This document shows positions 31,616 through 41,287 of a DNA stretch of 64,000 nt, piece by piece; position 1 is the stretch's first letter; the number at the start of each line of letters is the position of its first letter. The DNA is from Streptomyces odontomachi (GTDB taxonomy: Bacteria > Actinomycetota > Actinomycetes > Streptomycetales > Streptomycetaceae). The notes under the pieces were generated by a model that saw only the letters and a program-made list of their open reading frames with translations, did no database searches and had not been told where the DNA came from. The position numbers and the translations under genes are program-made. The stretch is from positions 372,001-436,000 of the forward strand of contig NZ_JAMJWG010000003.1 in the NCBI RefSeq assembly GCF_024435355.1, in the 5' to 3' direction.

Positions 31616-33064
31616 ATGGCGGACCCCGCTCACCCCAACGACCCGAAGCCCCGGCCGCCAGCCGGCCCGGAAGAGGAGCCACCCGCCGGGCCCGGTCCAG
31701 GCTCGTCCGTGCTGGCGTCCCCCCTGGATGACTCCGGGGAAGGCTCCGGGGATGGCTCTGGAGATGGCTCCGTTTCCGGCAATCCCGGAGCCTCCCGTCT
31801 CAGCCGGCGCCAGCTGCTCGGTACCGCGGGCGGTGCGGGGCTCGTCCTGGGTGCCGCGGGCGGTTTCGCGGCCGCGGCCAGCGGGTCCGGCAACGACGGT
31901 GCGGCAGCGGGCAAGGACGGGTCCGGCTCGGCGAACCAGGACGAGTCACTGGCCTCGGTCGGCTTGCAGACGGTGATGTTTCACGGGAAACATCAGGCGG
32001 GTATCACCGACTCCCTCCAAGCACACGGATACCTCGTCGCCTTCGACCTGCGGCCCGGCGCAGGCCGCAAGCAGGCCGCCGCACTGCTCCGGCGCTGGAC
32101 GGCGACGACCGACCGGCTGATGGCGGGCAAGCCGGTGGACGTGGCCGGGCACGACACCGGCGTCGCGCGGGACGCCGGGACCTGTGCGCTCTCCGTCACC
32201 TTCGGATTCGGGCACGGCTTCTTCTCCCGTACCGGGCTGGACAAGCAGCGCCCCCGCGCCCTCGATCCGCTGCCCGACTTCCCCTCCGACCGTCTCGACA
32301 GGTCCCGCAGCAACGGCGACCTGTGGATCCAGATCGGCGCGAACGACTCCCTGGTCGCCTTCCACGCCCTGCGCGCCTTGCAGAAGGAGGCGGCGGGCAC
32401 GGCCAGGATCCGCTGGCAGATGGGCGGCTTCAACCGCGCACCGGGCGCCACCACCGAGCCCAAGACGCCCCGCAATCTGATGGGCCAGCTGGACGGCACC
32501 AACAACCCCAAGCCGTCCGACGACGATTTCGAGGGGCGGATCTTCGTACCGTCGGACGGCTCGAACGGCGACCCGGACTGGATGGCGGGCGGCTCGTACG
32601 TCGTCGTGCGCCGCATCCGGATGCTGCTCGACGACTGGGAGAAGCTGACCGTCACGGCCCAGGAGAAGGTGATCGGCCGGCGCAAGTCCACCGGGGCACC
32701 GCTGACCGGCGGCACCGAGCACACCGAGATGAAGCTCGACGCCACCGGCCCCGACGGAAAGCCGGTGATCCCGCTGAACGCGCACGCCCGGATCACCCGC
32801 CCCGACCAGAACGGCGGTGCCGCGATGCTGCGCCGCCCGTTCTCCTTCCACGACGGCTTCGACCAGGACGGTGTCCCTGACGCCGGTCTGCTCTTCATCT
32901 GCTGGCAGGCCGACCCGCTGCGCGGCTTCGTCCCCGTACAGCGCAAGCTCGACCGGGGCGACGCCCTCTCACCGTTCATCCGGCACGAGGCCAGCGGTCT
33001 TTTCGCGGTGCCCGCCTGGGGCGACGGGGAGGAGTACCTGGGGCAGCGGCTGCTGGAGGCGTGA
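31616..33064 (+). CDS. dtpA: Dyp-type heme peroxidase DtpA, Tat substrate
   Basis: This 482-residue protein has a Pro/Gly/Ser-rich N-terminus (1-60), then the twin-arginine signal RLSRRQLLGT (Arg64-Arg65) and a hydrophobic Ala/Gly stretch. The Dyp fold shows the GxxDG motif GQLDGT near residue 290 and a likely heme-ligand His in GTEHTEM about 75 residues later. In S. lividans DtpA is exported by Tat and is needed with Sco for maturation of GlxA and for morphogenesis on glucose. The long tail before the twin arginines contains GDGSGDGS repeats. A near-parS lies at 31978-31991. Confidence 0.92.
   Translation: MADPAHPNDPKPRPPAGPEEEPPAGPGPGSSVLASPLDDSGEGSGDGSGDGSVSGNPGASRLSRRQLLGTAGGAGLVLGAAGGFAAAASGSGNDGAAAGKDGSGSANQDESLASVGLQTVMFHGKHQAGITDSLQAHGYLVAFDLRPGAGRKQAAALLRRWTATTDRLMAGKPVDVAGHDTGVARDAGTCALSVTFGFGHGFFSRTGLDKQRPRALDPLPDFPSDRLDRSRSNGDLWIQIGANDSLVAFHALRALQKEAAGTARIRWQMGGFNRAPGATTEPKTPRNLMGQLDGTNNPKPSDDDFEGRIFVPSDGSNGDPDWMAGGSYVVVRRIRMLLDDWEKLTVTAQEKVIGRRKSTGAPLTGGTEHTEMKLDATGPDGKPVIPLNAHARITRPDQNGGAAMLRRPFSFHDGFDQDGVPDAGLLFICWQADPLRGFVPVQRKLDRGDALSPFIRHEASGLFAVPAWGDGEEYLGQRLLEA
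31978..31991. other. Near-parS site inside dtpA
   Basis: GTTTCACGGGAAAC differs by one base from the Streptomyces parS palindrome GTTTCACGTGAAAC and lies in coding sequence (residues MFHGK). Confidence 0.45.
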
Positions 33065-33171
33065 GCGGGCGGACCACGGGCAGGACCGCACGTCGACCAC
33101 CAGGTCACGGAGAGTGGCTCCGGTGGCTCACGGCCGCGAGGGAAGGTGCCGTTCGCCTATAGGGTGACGGT

Positions 33172-34107
33172 ATGTCGGCGACGCGCTATACGTATCTCGG
33201 CCCCGAGGGAACCTTCACCGAGGCCGCTCTTCGCACGCTTCCGGAGGCGGCCACCCGTGAGCTGGTCCCCATGGTGTCCGTGCCCGCCACGCTCGACGCG
33301 GTGCGCAACGGTGAGGCCGCGGGGGGATTCGTGGCGATCGAGAACTCGGTCGAGGGCGGCGTCACGGCCACCCTGGACGAGCTCGCCACCGGCAAGCCGC
33401 TGATGATCTACCGCGAGGTCGTGCTGCCGATCTCGTTCGCGCTGCTGGTGCGCCCGGGCACCAAGCTGGGCGACATCAAGACGGTCACCGGCCACCCGGT
33501 GGCGCAACCGCAGGTGCGGAAGTGGCTGGCGGCCCACCTCCCGGACGCCGTGTGGGAATCCGCCGCGTCGAACGCGGACGGGGCACGCCTGGTGCAGGAG
33601 GGCAGGTACGACGCCGGCTTCGCGGGTGAGTTCGCGGCCGCCGCCTACGGGCTCGAGCCGCTGGTCACGGAGATCCATGACGCGACCAACGCCGAGACCC
33701 GCTTCGTGCTGGTCGGCCGTCCGGCACGGCCCGCGGCGCCGACCGGCGCGGACAAGACGTCGGTGGTCATCTGGCTCGGCGCCGACCGCCCCGGTGCCCT
33801 GCTCGAACTGCTCCAGGAGTTCGCGGTGCGCGGGGTCAACCTGATGCGGATCGAGTCACGCCCCACGGGCAAGGGCATCGGCGACTACTGCTTCTCGGTG
33901 GACGCCGAAGGCCACATCACCGACCGCCGGGTGGGCGAGGCGCTGATGGGGCTGAAGCGGATCGCGCCGCAGGTGCGCTTCCTCGGCTCCTACCCGCGGG
34001 CCGGGGTCGCCCCGGAGGACGTGTCACCACTGCGGGTGGGCACGTCCGACACCGACTTCATGGCCGCCTCGGACTGGCTGGCGCGTTGCCAGGACGGCCG
34101 GTTCTGA
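33172..34107 (+). CDS. pheA: Prephenate dehydratase
   Basis: This 311-residue protein is a monofunctional enzyme of phenylalanine synthesis converting prephenate to phenylpyruvate. The catalytic domain (about 4-185) has YLGPEGTFTE, the ENSVEGGV loop and the catalytic TRF triplet (176-178 in NAETRFVLVG). An ACT domain (about 200-280) contains GALLELLQEF and the ESRPTGK motif for phenylalanine feedback. The ATG at 33172 has only a weak upstream site. It stands upstream of serS, separated by a DnaA-box-rich spacer. Confidence 0.95.
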   Translation: MSATRYTYLGPEGTFTEAALRTLPEAATRELVPMVSVPATLDAVRNGEAAGGFVAIENSVEGGVTATLDELATGKPLMIYREVVLPISFALLVRPGTKLGDIKTVTGHPVAQPQVRKWLAAHLPDAVWESAASNADGARLVQEGRYDAGFAGEFAAAAYGLEPLVTEIHDATNAETRFVLVGRPARPAAPTGADKTSVVIWLGADRPGALLELLQEFAVRGVNLMRIESRPTGKGIGDYCFSVDAEGHITDRRVGEALMGLKRIAPQVRFLGSYPRAGVAPEDVSPLRVGTSDTDFMAASDWLARCQDGRF

Positions 34108-34875
34108 CCCCACGCCGGACCTCGGCTCAGACCCCGGGCCGGACTCCCGCGCCCTTTCCGCGGACCACGCCTGGGCGTCCCACGCACTCTCCGTAAGCTG
34201 TCCGTACGCGTCCCATATGAACCGCCTATCGGTCCCGTATGAACCACGTACAGGTCCTACCTGCGGATATCAAGTTATCCACAGCGGTTATCCACAGGCA
34301 GGCTCGAAGACCTGGGGACAACTCGCCGGGCAGGTCGACCGGAAAGCGCGACGTAAGCCGACACAGCGGCACGGAGGAGACCAAGACCAACGCAAGGGAT
34401 GAATCCCTTGCATCCGCTTTCGTCCACCTATTCGTCCACCTATTCACCTTGATCGACTCTTCGGGGCGATGCCATTCCACTCGAAAGTGGGCGCGAAGCA
34501 CAGTTTGGTACCGGAATCCACCCCGTTCTGGTGACATCAGGAATGATCACGGAGAGCCGTCACCGCGAGCCGATCGAGCCCTTTCGGTGTCCACAGTTCT
34601 TCCACACAGCCTGTGGATAACTCTCCGCTCCTTGTGGATATCTGTGGACGGTCGAGCCCGCCGCCTTCCCCAAGTCGCCCGCGGCGCCGTGGAGTCGGGT
34701 CAAGCGAGCAGGAACCCGGCTCCCTCGATCCAGGGATTGCGGAACCTCGAGTTTGACGATTCCGTGACGGCCATTGCCGGATTCCGCCGTGCAGAGATTC
34801 CGGCAATTCGGTCACGATTCGGCGGAGTGGAATATCGGTTCGTGACCGGGAAGCGGGCACCGGTAGCCTTGAGCC
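34108..34875. other. Spacer between pheA and serS
   Basis: There is no gene in these 768 bases. It is AT-richer than its neighbours and contains six DnaA-box-like sequences between 34275 and 34651. It should also carry the serS promoter, which I cannot place. Confidence 0.7.
34275..34651. other. DnaA-box cluster
   Basis: Exact TTATCCACA lies at 34275-34283 and 34288-34296. On the other strand an exact copy lies at 34612-34620, ATATCCACA at 34633-34641 and CCGTCCACA at 34643-34651. GTGTCCACA lies at 34587-34595. The first two and the last three are tightly spaced. Streptomyces carries high-affinity DnaA-box clusters outside oriC that titrate DnaA. Confidence 0.8.
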
Positions 34876-36147
34876 GTGATTGACCTTCGCCTGCTCCGTG
34901 AGGACCCCGACCGCATCCGCGCCTCGCAGCGCGCCCGTGGAGAGGATGTCGCACTCGTCGACGCCCTGCTCTCCGCCGACGAGCGGCGCAGGTCCTCCGG
35001 CGTCCGCTTCGACGAGCTGCGTTCCGAGCAGAAGGCGCTCGGCAAGCTCATCCCCAAGGCCACGGGGGACGAGAAGCAGGAGCTGCTGAAGAAGGCGGGC
35101 GAGCTGGCGGCCGCGGTCAAGGCGGCCGACGCCGAGCAGGACGAGGCCGACGGGCAGACGAAGGACCTCCTCCTCAAGCTCGGCAACGTCGTCCACCCGG
35201 ACGTGCCGGTCGGCGGCGAGGAGGACTTCACCGTCCTGGAGACGGTCGGCGCCCCCCGCGACTTCGCGGCCGAGGGCTTCGAGCCGAAGGACCACCTGGA
35301 GCTGGGCGAGGCACTCGGCGCCATCGACATGGAGCGCGCCGCCAAGGTCTCCGGCTCCCGCTTCTACTACCTCACCGGCATCGGCGCCCTCCTGGAGCTG
35401 GCGCTGGTCAACGCGGCGATCGCCCGCGCCACCGAGGCCGGCTTCACCCCGATGCTGACGCCCGCGCTGGTCCGCCCGCGCGCCATGGAGGGCACCGGCT
35501 TCCTCGGCCAGGCCGCGGATAACGTGTACCACCTGGAGAAGGACAACTTCTACCTGGTCGGCACGTCCGAGGTCCCGCTCGCCGCGTACCACATGGACGA
35601 GATCGTCGAGGCCGACCGCCTCCCCCTGCGGTACGCGGGCTTCTCGCCCTGCTACCGCCGGGAGGCCGGCACCTACGGCAAGGACACCCGCGGCATCTTC
35701 CGCGTCCACCAGTTCGACAAGGTGGAGATGTTCTCGTACGTCGCCCCTGAGGACGCGGAGGCGGAGCACGAGCGCCTGCTGACCTGGGAGAAGGAGTGGC
35801 TGACCGCGCTCGAGCTGCCGTTCCAGGTGATCGACGTGGCCACCGGCGACCTCGGCGCCTCCGCCTCCCGCAAGTACGACTGCGAGGCGTGGATCCCCAC
35901 CCAGGGCAAGTACCGCGAGCTGACCTCCACGTCGAACTGCACCGAGTTCCAGGCCCGCCGCCTGTCCATCCGGATGCGCGAGGGCAAGAAGGTCCGCCCG
36001 CTCGCCACGCTCAACGGCACGCTGTGCGCCGTGACCCGCACCATCGTCGCCCTCCTGGAGAACCACCAGCAGGCCGACGGTTCCGTGCACGTCCCCGAGG
36101 TGCTACGGCCCTACCTGAGCGGCCGAACGGTCCTGGAACCGAAGTGA
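34876..36147 (+). CDS. serS: Seryl-tRNA synthetase
   Basis: This 423-residue class II synthetase starts with a GTG. It has an N-terminal helical arm (about 25-105) that binds the long variable arm of tRNA-Ser. The class II motif 2 region reads [31 protein letters not shown] and motif 3 [21 protein letters not shown]. The serine site lies in the [15 protein letters not shown] segment. It charges serine on tRNA-Ser and tRNA-Sec-type acceptors in the cytoplasm. Its stop overlaps the next start. Confidence 0.97.
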   Translation: MIDLRLLREDPDRIRASQRARGEDVALVDALLSADERRRSSGVRFDELRSEQKALGKLIPKATGDEKQELLKKAGELAAAVKAADAEQDEADGQTKDLLLKLGNVVHPDVPVGGEEDFTVLETVGAPRDFAAEGFEPKDHLELGEALGAIDMERAAKVSGSRFYYLTGIGALLELALVNAAIARATEAGFTPMLTPALVRPRAMEGTGFLGQAADNVYHLEKDNFYLVGTSEVPLAAYHMDEIVEADRLPLRYAGFSPCYRREAGTYGKDTRGIFRVHQFDKVEMFSYVAPEDAEAEHERLLTWEKEWLTALELPFQVIDVATGDLGASASRKYDCEAWIPTQGKYRELTSTSNCTEFQARRLSIRMREGKKVRPLATLNGTLCAVTRTIVALLENHQQADGSVHVPEVLRPYLSGRTVLEPK

Positions 36148-36959
36148 GCGCCGCCCCGGCCGCGTTCCCGTACCCGCTGATCGCGACCGATCTCGACGGG
36201 ACGCTGCTGCGCTCCGACGGGACGGTCTCCGCGCGTACCCGTGCGGCGCTCGCAGCCGCCACCGCGGCGGGCGCGATGCACGTCGTCGTGACCGGGCGCG
36301 CCGCCCGCTGGACGCGTGCCGTGCTCGACGATCTCGACTACCACGGCCTCGCGGTGTGCGGCCAGGGCGCGCAGGTGTACGACGCCGGCGCGCACCAGCT
36401 GCTCACCTCCGTCACCCTCGACCGCCGCACCGCCGCCGTGGCGGTGCAGAAGATCAAGGCCGAGGCCGGGTCGCTGGCGGTGGGCGCGTGCCTGGACGGC
36501 CTCGACGGCGAGATCCTGGCGGGCCCCGGCTACCGCCCCCACCAAGCGCTGTCGCACGCCATCCCGGTCGACAACCTGGACGCGCTGTGGGCGGCGCCGC
36601 TCACCAAGCTGTACCTCCAGTGCCCCGGCGTCACCGACGACGAGCTCACGCGCATCGCACGGCGCACCGCCGGGGACCTGGTCGAGGTGACCCTGGCCGG
36701 CCCGACCCTGGTGGAGCTGTTGCCGCTCGGCCTGAGCAAGGCGAGGGGTCTCTCGCTCGCCGCGCGCCGGCTGGGCGTCTCACGGGAGCAGACGATCGCG
36801 TTCGGCGACATGCCGAACGACGTTCCCCTGCTCAGCTGGGCCAGGCACGGTGTGGCGATGGCCGGCGCACATCCGGAACTGCTCGCCGTCGCCGACGAGG
36901 TGACGTCGTCGAACGACGAGGACGGCATCGCGGTCGTCCTGGAGCGCCTGCTCGGGTGA
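36144..36959 (+). CDS. HAD-superfamily phosphatase (Cof type)
   Basis: The GTG at 36144 overlaps the serS stop (GTGA), so it is co-translated. The 271-residue protein shows HAD motif [12 protein letters not shown], motif II VVTGR and motif [16 protein letters not shown], plus a large Cof-type cap domain. Such enzymes dephosphorylate sugar phosphates, flavin or nucleotide intermediates; the substrate cannot be read from sequence. A close relative with the same motifs lies at 47994-48926. The association with serS is conserved in streptomycetes as I recall. Confidence 0.9.
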   Translation: MSAAPAAFPYPLIATDLDGTLLRSDGTVSARTRAALAAATAAGAMHVVVTGRAARWTRAVLDDLDYHGLAVCGQGAQVYDAGAHQLLTSVTLDRRTAAVAVQKIKAEAGSLAVGACLDGLDGEILAGPGYRPHQALSHAIPVDNLDALWAAPLTKLYLQCPGVTDDELTRIARRTAGDLVEVTLAGPTLVELLPLGLSKARGLSLAARRLGVSREQTIAFGDMPNDVPLLSWARHGVAMAGAHPELLAVADEVTSSNDEDGIAVVLERLLG

Positions 36960-36961
36960 GC

Positions 36962-36986
36962 ACGGCGCCCCTGGCCGGGGCGCCGT
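36962..36986 (+). terminator. Terminator after the serS-HAD operon
   Basis: A perfect 10-bp stem acggcgcccc/ggggcgccgt with a 5-nt loop starts three bases after the HAD stop codon. Confidence 0.8.
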
Positions 36987-37010
36987 AGCCCTCTGCCTGC
37001 GGGCATCTTC

Positions 37011-38417
37011 CTAGCGGCAGCCATCTGTGGTGCGCGAAGGGAACAGCCGGATGGCGAACGCCGCCGCGCAGCACAGCGCCAGCACGCAGCCCGTCGCCCG
37101 GTGGAAGGCCCGGGTGGCGTCGACGGGTTCGGGTGTGGCCGCCGTCAGCCCGGCGAAGTACACGGTGGAGATGACGGCGGTTCCCAGGGCCCCGGCCAGT
37201 TGCTGGACGTTGTTGATCAGGCCGGACGCGGTTCCCGCCAGCCGTTCGGGCACTTCGGCCAGGCCGAGCGACAGCACCGGCGCGATGATCAGCCCCATCC
37301 CGCATCCCGCGGTCAGCAGCCAGGCGCCGAGCCGGGCCGTGCCCGGTCCCGTCTGGTGCGTGCCCAGCGCATGGAGCAGCCCGGCAAGACCGATGGCCAG
37401 CACCGCGACACCGCCTTCCAGGACCCGGCGTCCGTAACGGGGCACGAGCCATCGGGACCCGGGTGTCGAGGTCAGCGGAATGCCCAGCGTCCAGGGGAGC
37501 ACGGTCAGCGCGGCGGTCAGCGCGTCACGGTGCAGACCGCGTTGCAGGTACAGGGTGAAGGTGAAGAAGAAGCCGAAGACCGAAGCGAAGACGAGCGCGC
37601 TGACCAGCACGGCACCACGGAAACCGCGGTGGCGGAACAGCCGCGTGTCGACCAGGACCGGAACGTTCCGCAGCGAGCGGGTCCTCTCCCGGGCCCCGAA
37701 GGCGGCCAGCAGCGCTGCGCAGAGGGCGACCGTCGGCCAGGTCCACCAGGGCCGGCCGGCTTCGCTGCCCTGGATCAGCGCCCCCATCAGACCCGCAAGA
37801 CCGAGGGCGGCCCACGCGACGCTCCTCAGGTCGATGGGTTCCGCTGCGGCTCGCTGCCCGCCCGGCAGGGCTCGGGTGCCGGCCAGGACGAACAGGCCGA
37901 GCGGAAGGTTGACGAGGAACACGACACGCCAGCCGAGGCCGTAGACGTCCGCCTCCGCCAGCAGGGCGCCGACCGGCGGAGCGCTGACGCTGGCCAGGCC
38001 CGTGACGATCGCGAAGAGGCTCAGCACCCGGCCCCGTTCCCCGGCCGGGTACATCACCTGGATCAGGGCCAGTGCCTGCGGCACGACCAGCGCGCTCATA
38101 GCGCCCTGCACGACGCGCGCCGCGATCAGCACGCCGGCGGACGGCGCCGCGCCACAGGCCAGCGAGGCGAGCAGGAAACCGCCCCCGCCGAACAGCAGCA
38201 CCGTGCGCGGTCCGTACCGGTCCCCGATGCGTCCGCCGATGGTGAGCAGCGTGCCCAGGGACAGGGTGTAGCCGGAGGCGATCCAGGCGGTCGAGGCGTT
38301 TGTGGCGTGCAGATCACCCTGGATGGACGGCAGGACGATGTTTCCGATCGTGCCGTCGAGCAAGTCCATGACGGCCGCGACGAGCACGACCGAGAGCGCG
38401 AAACCGCGCCGTTTCAT
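37011..38417 (-). CDS. MFS drug exporter, DHA2 (14-helix) type
   Basis: The ATG at 38417 follows GGGAAGGGA. The 468-residue protein has about 14 hydrophobic helices. It shows the DHA2 signatures LDGTIGNIVLPSI in helix 1, WIASGYTLSLGTLLTIGGRIGDRYG (motif A) and RVVQGAMSALVVPQALALI. It likely exports hydrophobic drugs by proton antiport. No regulator is adjacent. It sits between serS-HAD and the ABC block, where I recall no MFS gene in S. coelicolor, so it may be a strain-level insertion. Confidence 0.9.
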   Translation of the reverse strand: MKRRGFALSVVLVAAVMDLLDGTIGNIVLPSIQGDLHATNASTAWIASGYTLSLGTLLTIGGRIGDRYGPRTVLLFGGGGFLLASLACGAAPSAGVLIAARVVQGAMSALVVPQALALIQVMYPAGERGRVLSLFAIVTGLASVSAPPVGALLAEADVYGLGWRVVFLVNLPLGLFVLAGTRALPGGQRAAAEPIDLRSVAWAALGLAGLMGALIQGSEAGRPWWTWPTVALCAALLAAFGARERTRSLRNVPVLVDTRLFRHRGFRGAVLVSALVFASVFGFFFTFTLYLQRGLHRDALTAALTVLPWTLGIPLTSTPGSRWLVPRYGRRVLEGGVAVLAIGLAGLLHALGTHQTGPGTARLGAWLLTAGCGMGLIIAPVLSLGLAEVPERLAGTASGLINNVQQLAGALGTAVISTVYFAGLTAATPEPVDATRAFHRATGCVLALCCAAAFAIRLFPSRTTDGCR

Positions 38418-38569
38418 GAGAAATCCCTTCCCGAAGTGGTCTTCTGGAAGGGAGGTGGCGGACATGGGTGACCCGGCAGAGGTCACCCGGCAGAGGTGTC
38501 CCAGGTGTCCTGGGTGTCCACCACCCGGTATTCAACGCAGCGTCGTCGGCAAGAGTTCCGCACGGCCGA

Positions 38570-38591
38570 GGGCGCCTCCGAAGGGGCGCCC
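38570..38591. terminator. Short terminator-like stem after the ABC operon
   Basis: gggcgcc and ggcgccc form a 7-bp stem with an 8-nt loop, 21 bp past the stop of the leftward ABC permease gene. Confidence 0.6.
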
Positions 38592-38611
38592 CCGTGACGA
38601 CGAGATGACCG

Positions 38612-39331
38612 CTACTCCTCCGTCGCGAGTTTCAGCCCGCGCAGCTTCTGCCCTGCGTACCAGGTGGCCGCCAATGTGACGACGGTCAGCAGCACCACCG
38701 CGACCGGCAGGCCGACGTCCGATGTGATCAGGCCGTTCCCGCCGACCTTCTGGGCGACGGCCAGGGACCACTGCTGCACGCTCAGCGTCCGGGCGCCCGC
38801 CACCAGCGAGCCGAACACCGCCTCCCAGACGAGGGCGTAGACGAGGCCGATGACGACGGCGTGCCGGGTGACGGTGCCGAGCAGCAGGAACAGCGCCGCA
38901 TAGGCGATCGAGGAGATCAGCGCGGCGATGGTGTAGGCGGTGGCGATCTGCTGGCTGTTGCCGTTCAGGATCAGGCCCGCGATCAGCGTGGGGAGCGCGG
39001 AGAAGATCATGGTGACGCCGATCGCGACGATCAGCTTGGTGACGATGATGGTGGGCCGCTTGACCGGCTTGGCCAGCAGGTAGACCACCGAGCCGTCGTC
39101 GATCTCCGGGCCGATCGCGCCGGTGCCGGCGATGACGCCGATGATCGGCACCATGGTGGCCAGCGCGAAGCCGCCCAGCACATTGGCGGTGGTCTGGTCG
39201 TCGGCGCCGGCGAAGCCTCGTACGGCCACGGCGATCAGCAGCAGCAACACCGGCAGTATGCCGAGGATGAGGGCCCGGCGGCGGCCGAGCAGGGCCCGGT
39301 AGGTGAGCCGGGCGACAGTGGGGTCGTACAT
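38612..39331 (-). CDS. ABC-2 type transporter permease (second pair)
   Basis: The ATG gives a 239-residue protein starting MYDPTVARLTYRALLGRRRA with about six membrane helices and the ABC-2 hallmark EIDDGSVVYLLAKPVKRPTI. It pairs with the ATPase encoded just upstream (39342-40253), ten bases away. Four genes in a row form two ATPase/permease pairs in one leftward operon. The cargo is unknown; ABC-2 systems export lipids, antibiotics or polysaccharides. Confidence 0.88.
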   Translation of the reverse strand: MYDPTVARLTYRALLGRRRALILGILPVLLLLIAVAVRGFAGADDQTTANVLGGFALATMVPIIGVIAGTGAIGPEIDDGSVVYLLAKPVKRPTIIVTKLIVAIGVTMIFSALPTLIAGLILNGNSQQIATAYTIAALISSIAYAALFLLLGTVTRHAVVIGLVYALVWEAVFGSLVAGARTLSVQQWSLAVAQKVGGNGLITSDVGLPVAVVLLTVVTLAATWYAGQKLRGLKLATEE

Positions 39332-39341
39332 CTTCGGCCTC

Positions 39342-40253
39342 CTACGCCGCGACGAGATACGAGAAGACGGACTCAAGGGACTCGTCGGACGGCGAGACGG
39401 TCAGCAGCCGGATGCCGCGCTCGCGGGCGAGCACCGGCAGCAGCTCGGTGAACCGGCCGAAGTCGACGGCCTGGATGTGCAGCGCGCCCTCCCGCGCGTC
39501 CACCTCGATGCCGGCCGTCGACGGGTCCGCGATCAGCGCCGCGGCCAGTGCCCGGTCATCGCTGGAACGCACCAGGTAGCGGTGCGGACGGTCCGTCATC
39601 AGCCGGCGGATCCGGCGGAAGTCGCCACTCGCCGCATGCCGGCCCGCCACGATCACTTCGATGTGCGAGGCGAGTTGCTCGACCTCTTCGAGGATGTGCG
39701 AGGAGAACAGCACCGTGCGCCCCTCGTCCCCCATCCGCCGCAGCAGCTCCATCAGCTGCATGCGCTGGCGCGGGTCCATGCCGTTGAACGGCTCGTCGAG
39801 CAGCAGCACGGACGGCTCGTGCACCAGCGCGGAAGCCATCTTCACGCGCTGCCGCATGCCCTTGCTGTACGTGGCGATCTTCCGGTCCTGGGCGTACTCC
39901 ATCTCGACGGTGGCCAGCGCCCGCCGCGCCTCGGCCGCGCCCAGGCCGTGCAACTCCGCGTTGGCCTCGACGAACTCCTGGCCGGTGAGGAAGTCGTACA
40001 TGGCCTCACGCTCGGGGACCAGGCCGATGTGCCGGTAGATCTGCTCGTCGCGCCAGATGGTCCGGCCGTCGAGGGTGACGGTGCCGGTGGAGGGGGCGAG
40101 GAAGCCGGCCATCAGGTTGATGAGGGTGGACTTGCCTGCGCCGTTCGGGCCGAGCAGGCCGGTGACGCCCGGCCCGATCGTCATCGTGACGTCGTTGACG
40201 GCCACCACGTTGCCGAACCAGCGCGAGGTGTGATCGATATGAATGGAGGTCAT
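39342..40253 (-). CDS. ABC transporter ATP-binding protein (second pair)
   Basis: This 303-residue protein has Walker A GPNGAGKST, signature YSKGMRQRVKMA, Walker B VLLLDEP and the switch histidine in VLFSSH. The start ATG follows the GGAGGT upstream. The C-terminal 90 residues are a regulatory extension found in ABC-2 exporters. It drives the permease at 38612. It probably derives from duplication with the pair at 40346-42293. Confidence 0.92.
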   Translation of the reverse strand: MTSIHIDHTSRWFGNVVAVNDVTMTIGPGVTGLLGPNGAGKSTLINLMAGFLAPSTGTVTLDGRTIWRDEQIYRHIGLVPEREAMYDFLTGQEFVEANAELHGLGAAEARRALATVEMEYAQDRKIATYSKGMRQRVKMASALVHEPSVLLLDEPFNGMDPRQRMQLMELLRRMGDEGRTVLFSSHILEEVEQLASHIEVIVAGRHAASGDFRRIRRLMTDRPHRYLVRSSDDRALAAALIADPSTAGIEVDAREGALHIQAVDFGRFTELLPVLARERGIRLLTVSPSDESLESVFSYLVAA

Positions 40254-40345
40254 GGGCGCAGCCCGATTCGTTCGAGGGTGGTGGTGGGCCGGGGGTACCT
40301 CCCACGCCGTTGAGGCAGTGGGGGAGGGAGGGCGATTGTCACGGC

Positions 40346-41287
40346 TCACAGTCCGATCTTGCGGTAGCGGCGCGTCAGGATGCCGTAGCTGGCGGCGATG
40401 GTGCCGACGACGACCAGCAGGTAGACGACGCCGAGGCCGGTCGAGGGGCCTTCCCCGCCGGGGAAGGACGAGGACGCGCCGAGGAACGCGGACTGGAGAC
40501 CGTCGATCAGCGTGATCGGCGAGAAGAGACCGAGCAGGCCGATGGCCGTGCTGGTGGCGCCCTGCACATCGGCGATGGCCTGCACGGTCGAGACGGCACC
40601 GTAGGAGATGGCCATCACCGCGATGACGGCGGCGACGCCGAAGCCGCGGCGCGGCGTGAGTGCCGCGATCACCAGGCCGATACCGGCGAAGAGAACGGAC
40701 AGCAGGGCCACGGAGACCACCGCCTGGAGAAAGCCCTTGGTCTGGTCGGCGAAGTCCAGCTTCGCGAGCATGGCACCCACGTACAGCACCACGAGGGGCA
40801 CCGCGGTGAGGATGAACAGGGCCGACGACAGTGCCGCGAACTTCGCGCGGACGTAGTCGCCGTGCTCGATCGGCCGGGAGAAGTACAGCGGCACGGTGCG
40901 GAACCTCAGGTCCCGGGAGACCGCCTGGGGCGCCTGCGCGGCCACGAACAGGCCGATGACCGCCTGGAGCAGGATCGCGTAGCGGGTGTACTCCAGCGGC
41001 AGGTCCTTCGCCTTGGTGGTGACGGTGACGGCCACGATGAGCAGCGCGGGCACGCACATCAAGACGAAGAGCACGATCGGCAGCACCTTGGACTTGACCG
41101 AGCGGCCCAGGCCGTAGGCGCCACGCAGCGACTGCGTGTACAGGGAGCGGGTGGCGTAGCCGCGGCCCAGACGGGCGCCGTCGTAGGAGCGGTAGCCGAT
41201 GTTGTGGATCCGGCTCTGCTCGGCCGGTGCGCCGGTGCCGCCCTGGGCCAGGGCACCCGGCTGAAGGTCACTCTGCGGGGCCGGCAT
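40346..41287 (-). CDS. ABC-2 type transporter permease (first pair)
   Basis: This 313-residue protein has a hydrophilic N-terminus with a conserved RIHNIGYRSYDGARLGRGYA segment, then about six helices. It contains RDLRFRTVPLYFSRPIEHGDYVRAKF, the ABC-2 coupling motif with substrate-side loop. It overlaps the end of its ATPase gene by 20 bases, so they are translated together. Substrate unknown. Confidence 0.88.
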   Translation of the reverse strand: MPAPQSDLQPGALAQGGTGAPAEQSRIHNIGYRSYDGARLGRGYATRSLYTQSLRGAYGLGRSVKSKVLPIVLFVLMCVPALLIVAVTVTTKAKDLPLEYTRYAILLQAVIGLFVAAQAPQAVSRDLRFRTVPLYFSRPIEHGDYVRAKFAALSSALFILTAVPLVVLYVGAMLAKLDFADQTKGFLQAVVSVALLSVLFAGIGLVIAALTPRRGFGVAAVIAVMAISYGAVSTVQAIADVQGATSTAIGLLGLFSPITLIDGLQSAFLGASSSFPGGEGPSTGLGVVYLLVVVGTIAASYGILTRRYRKIGL

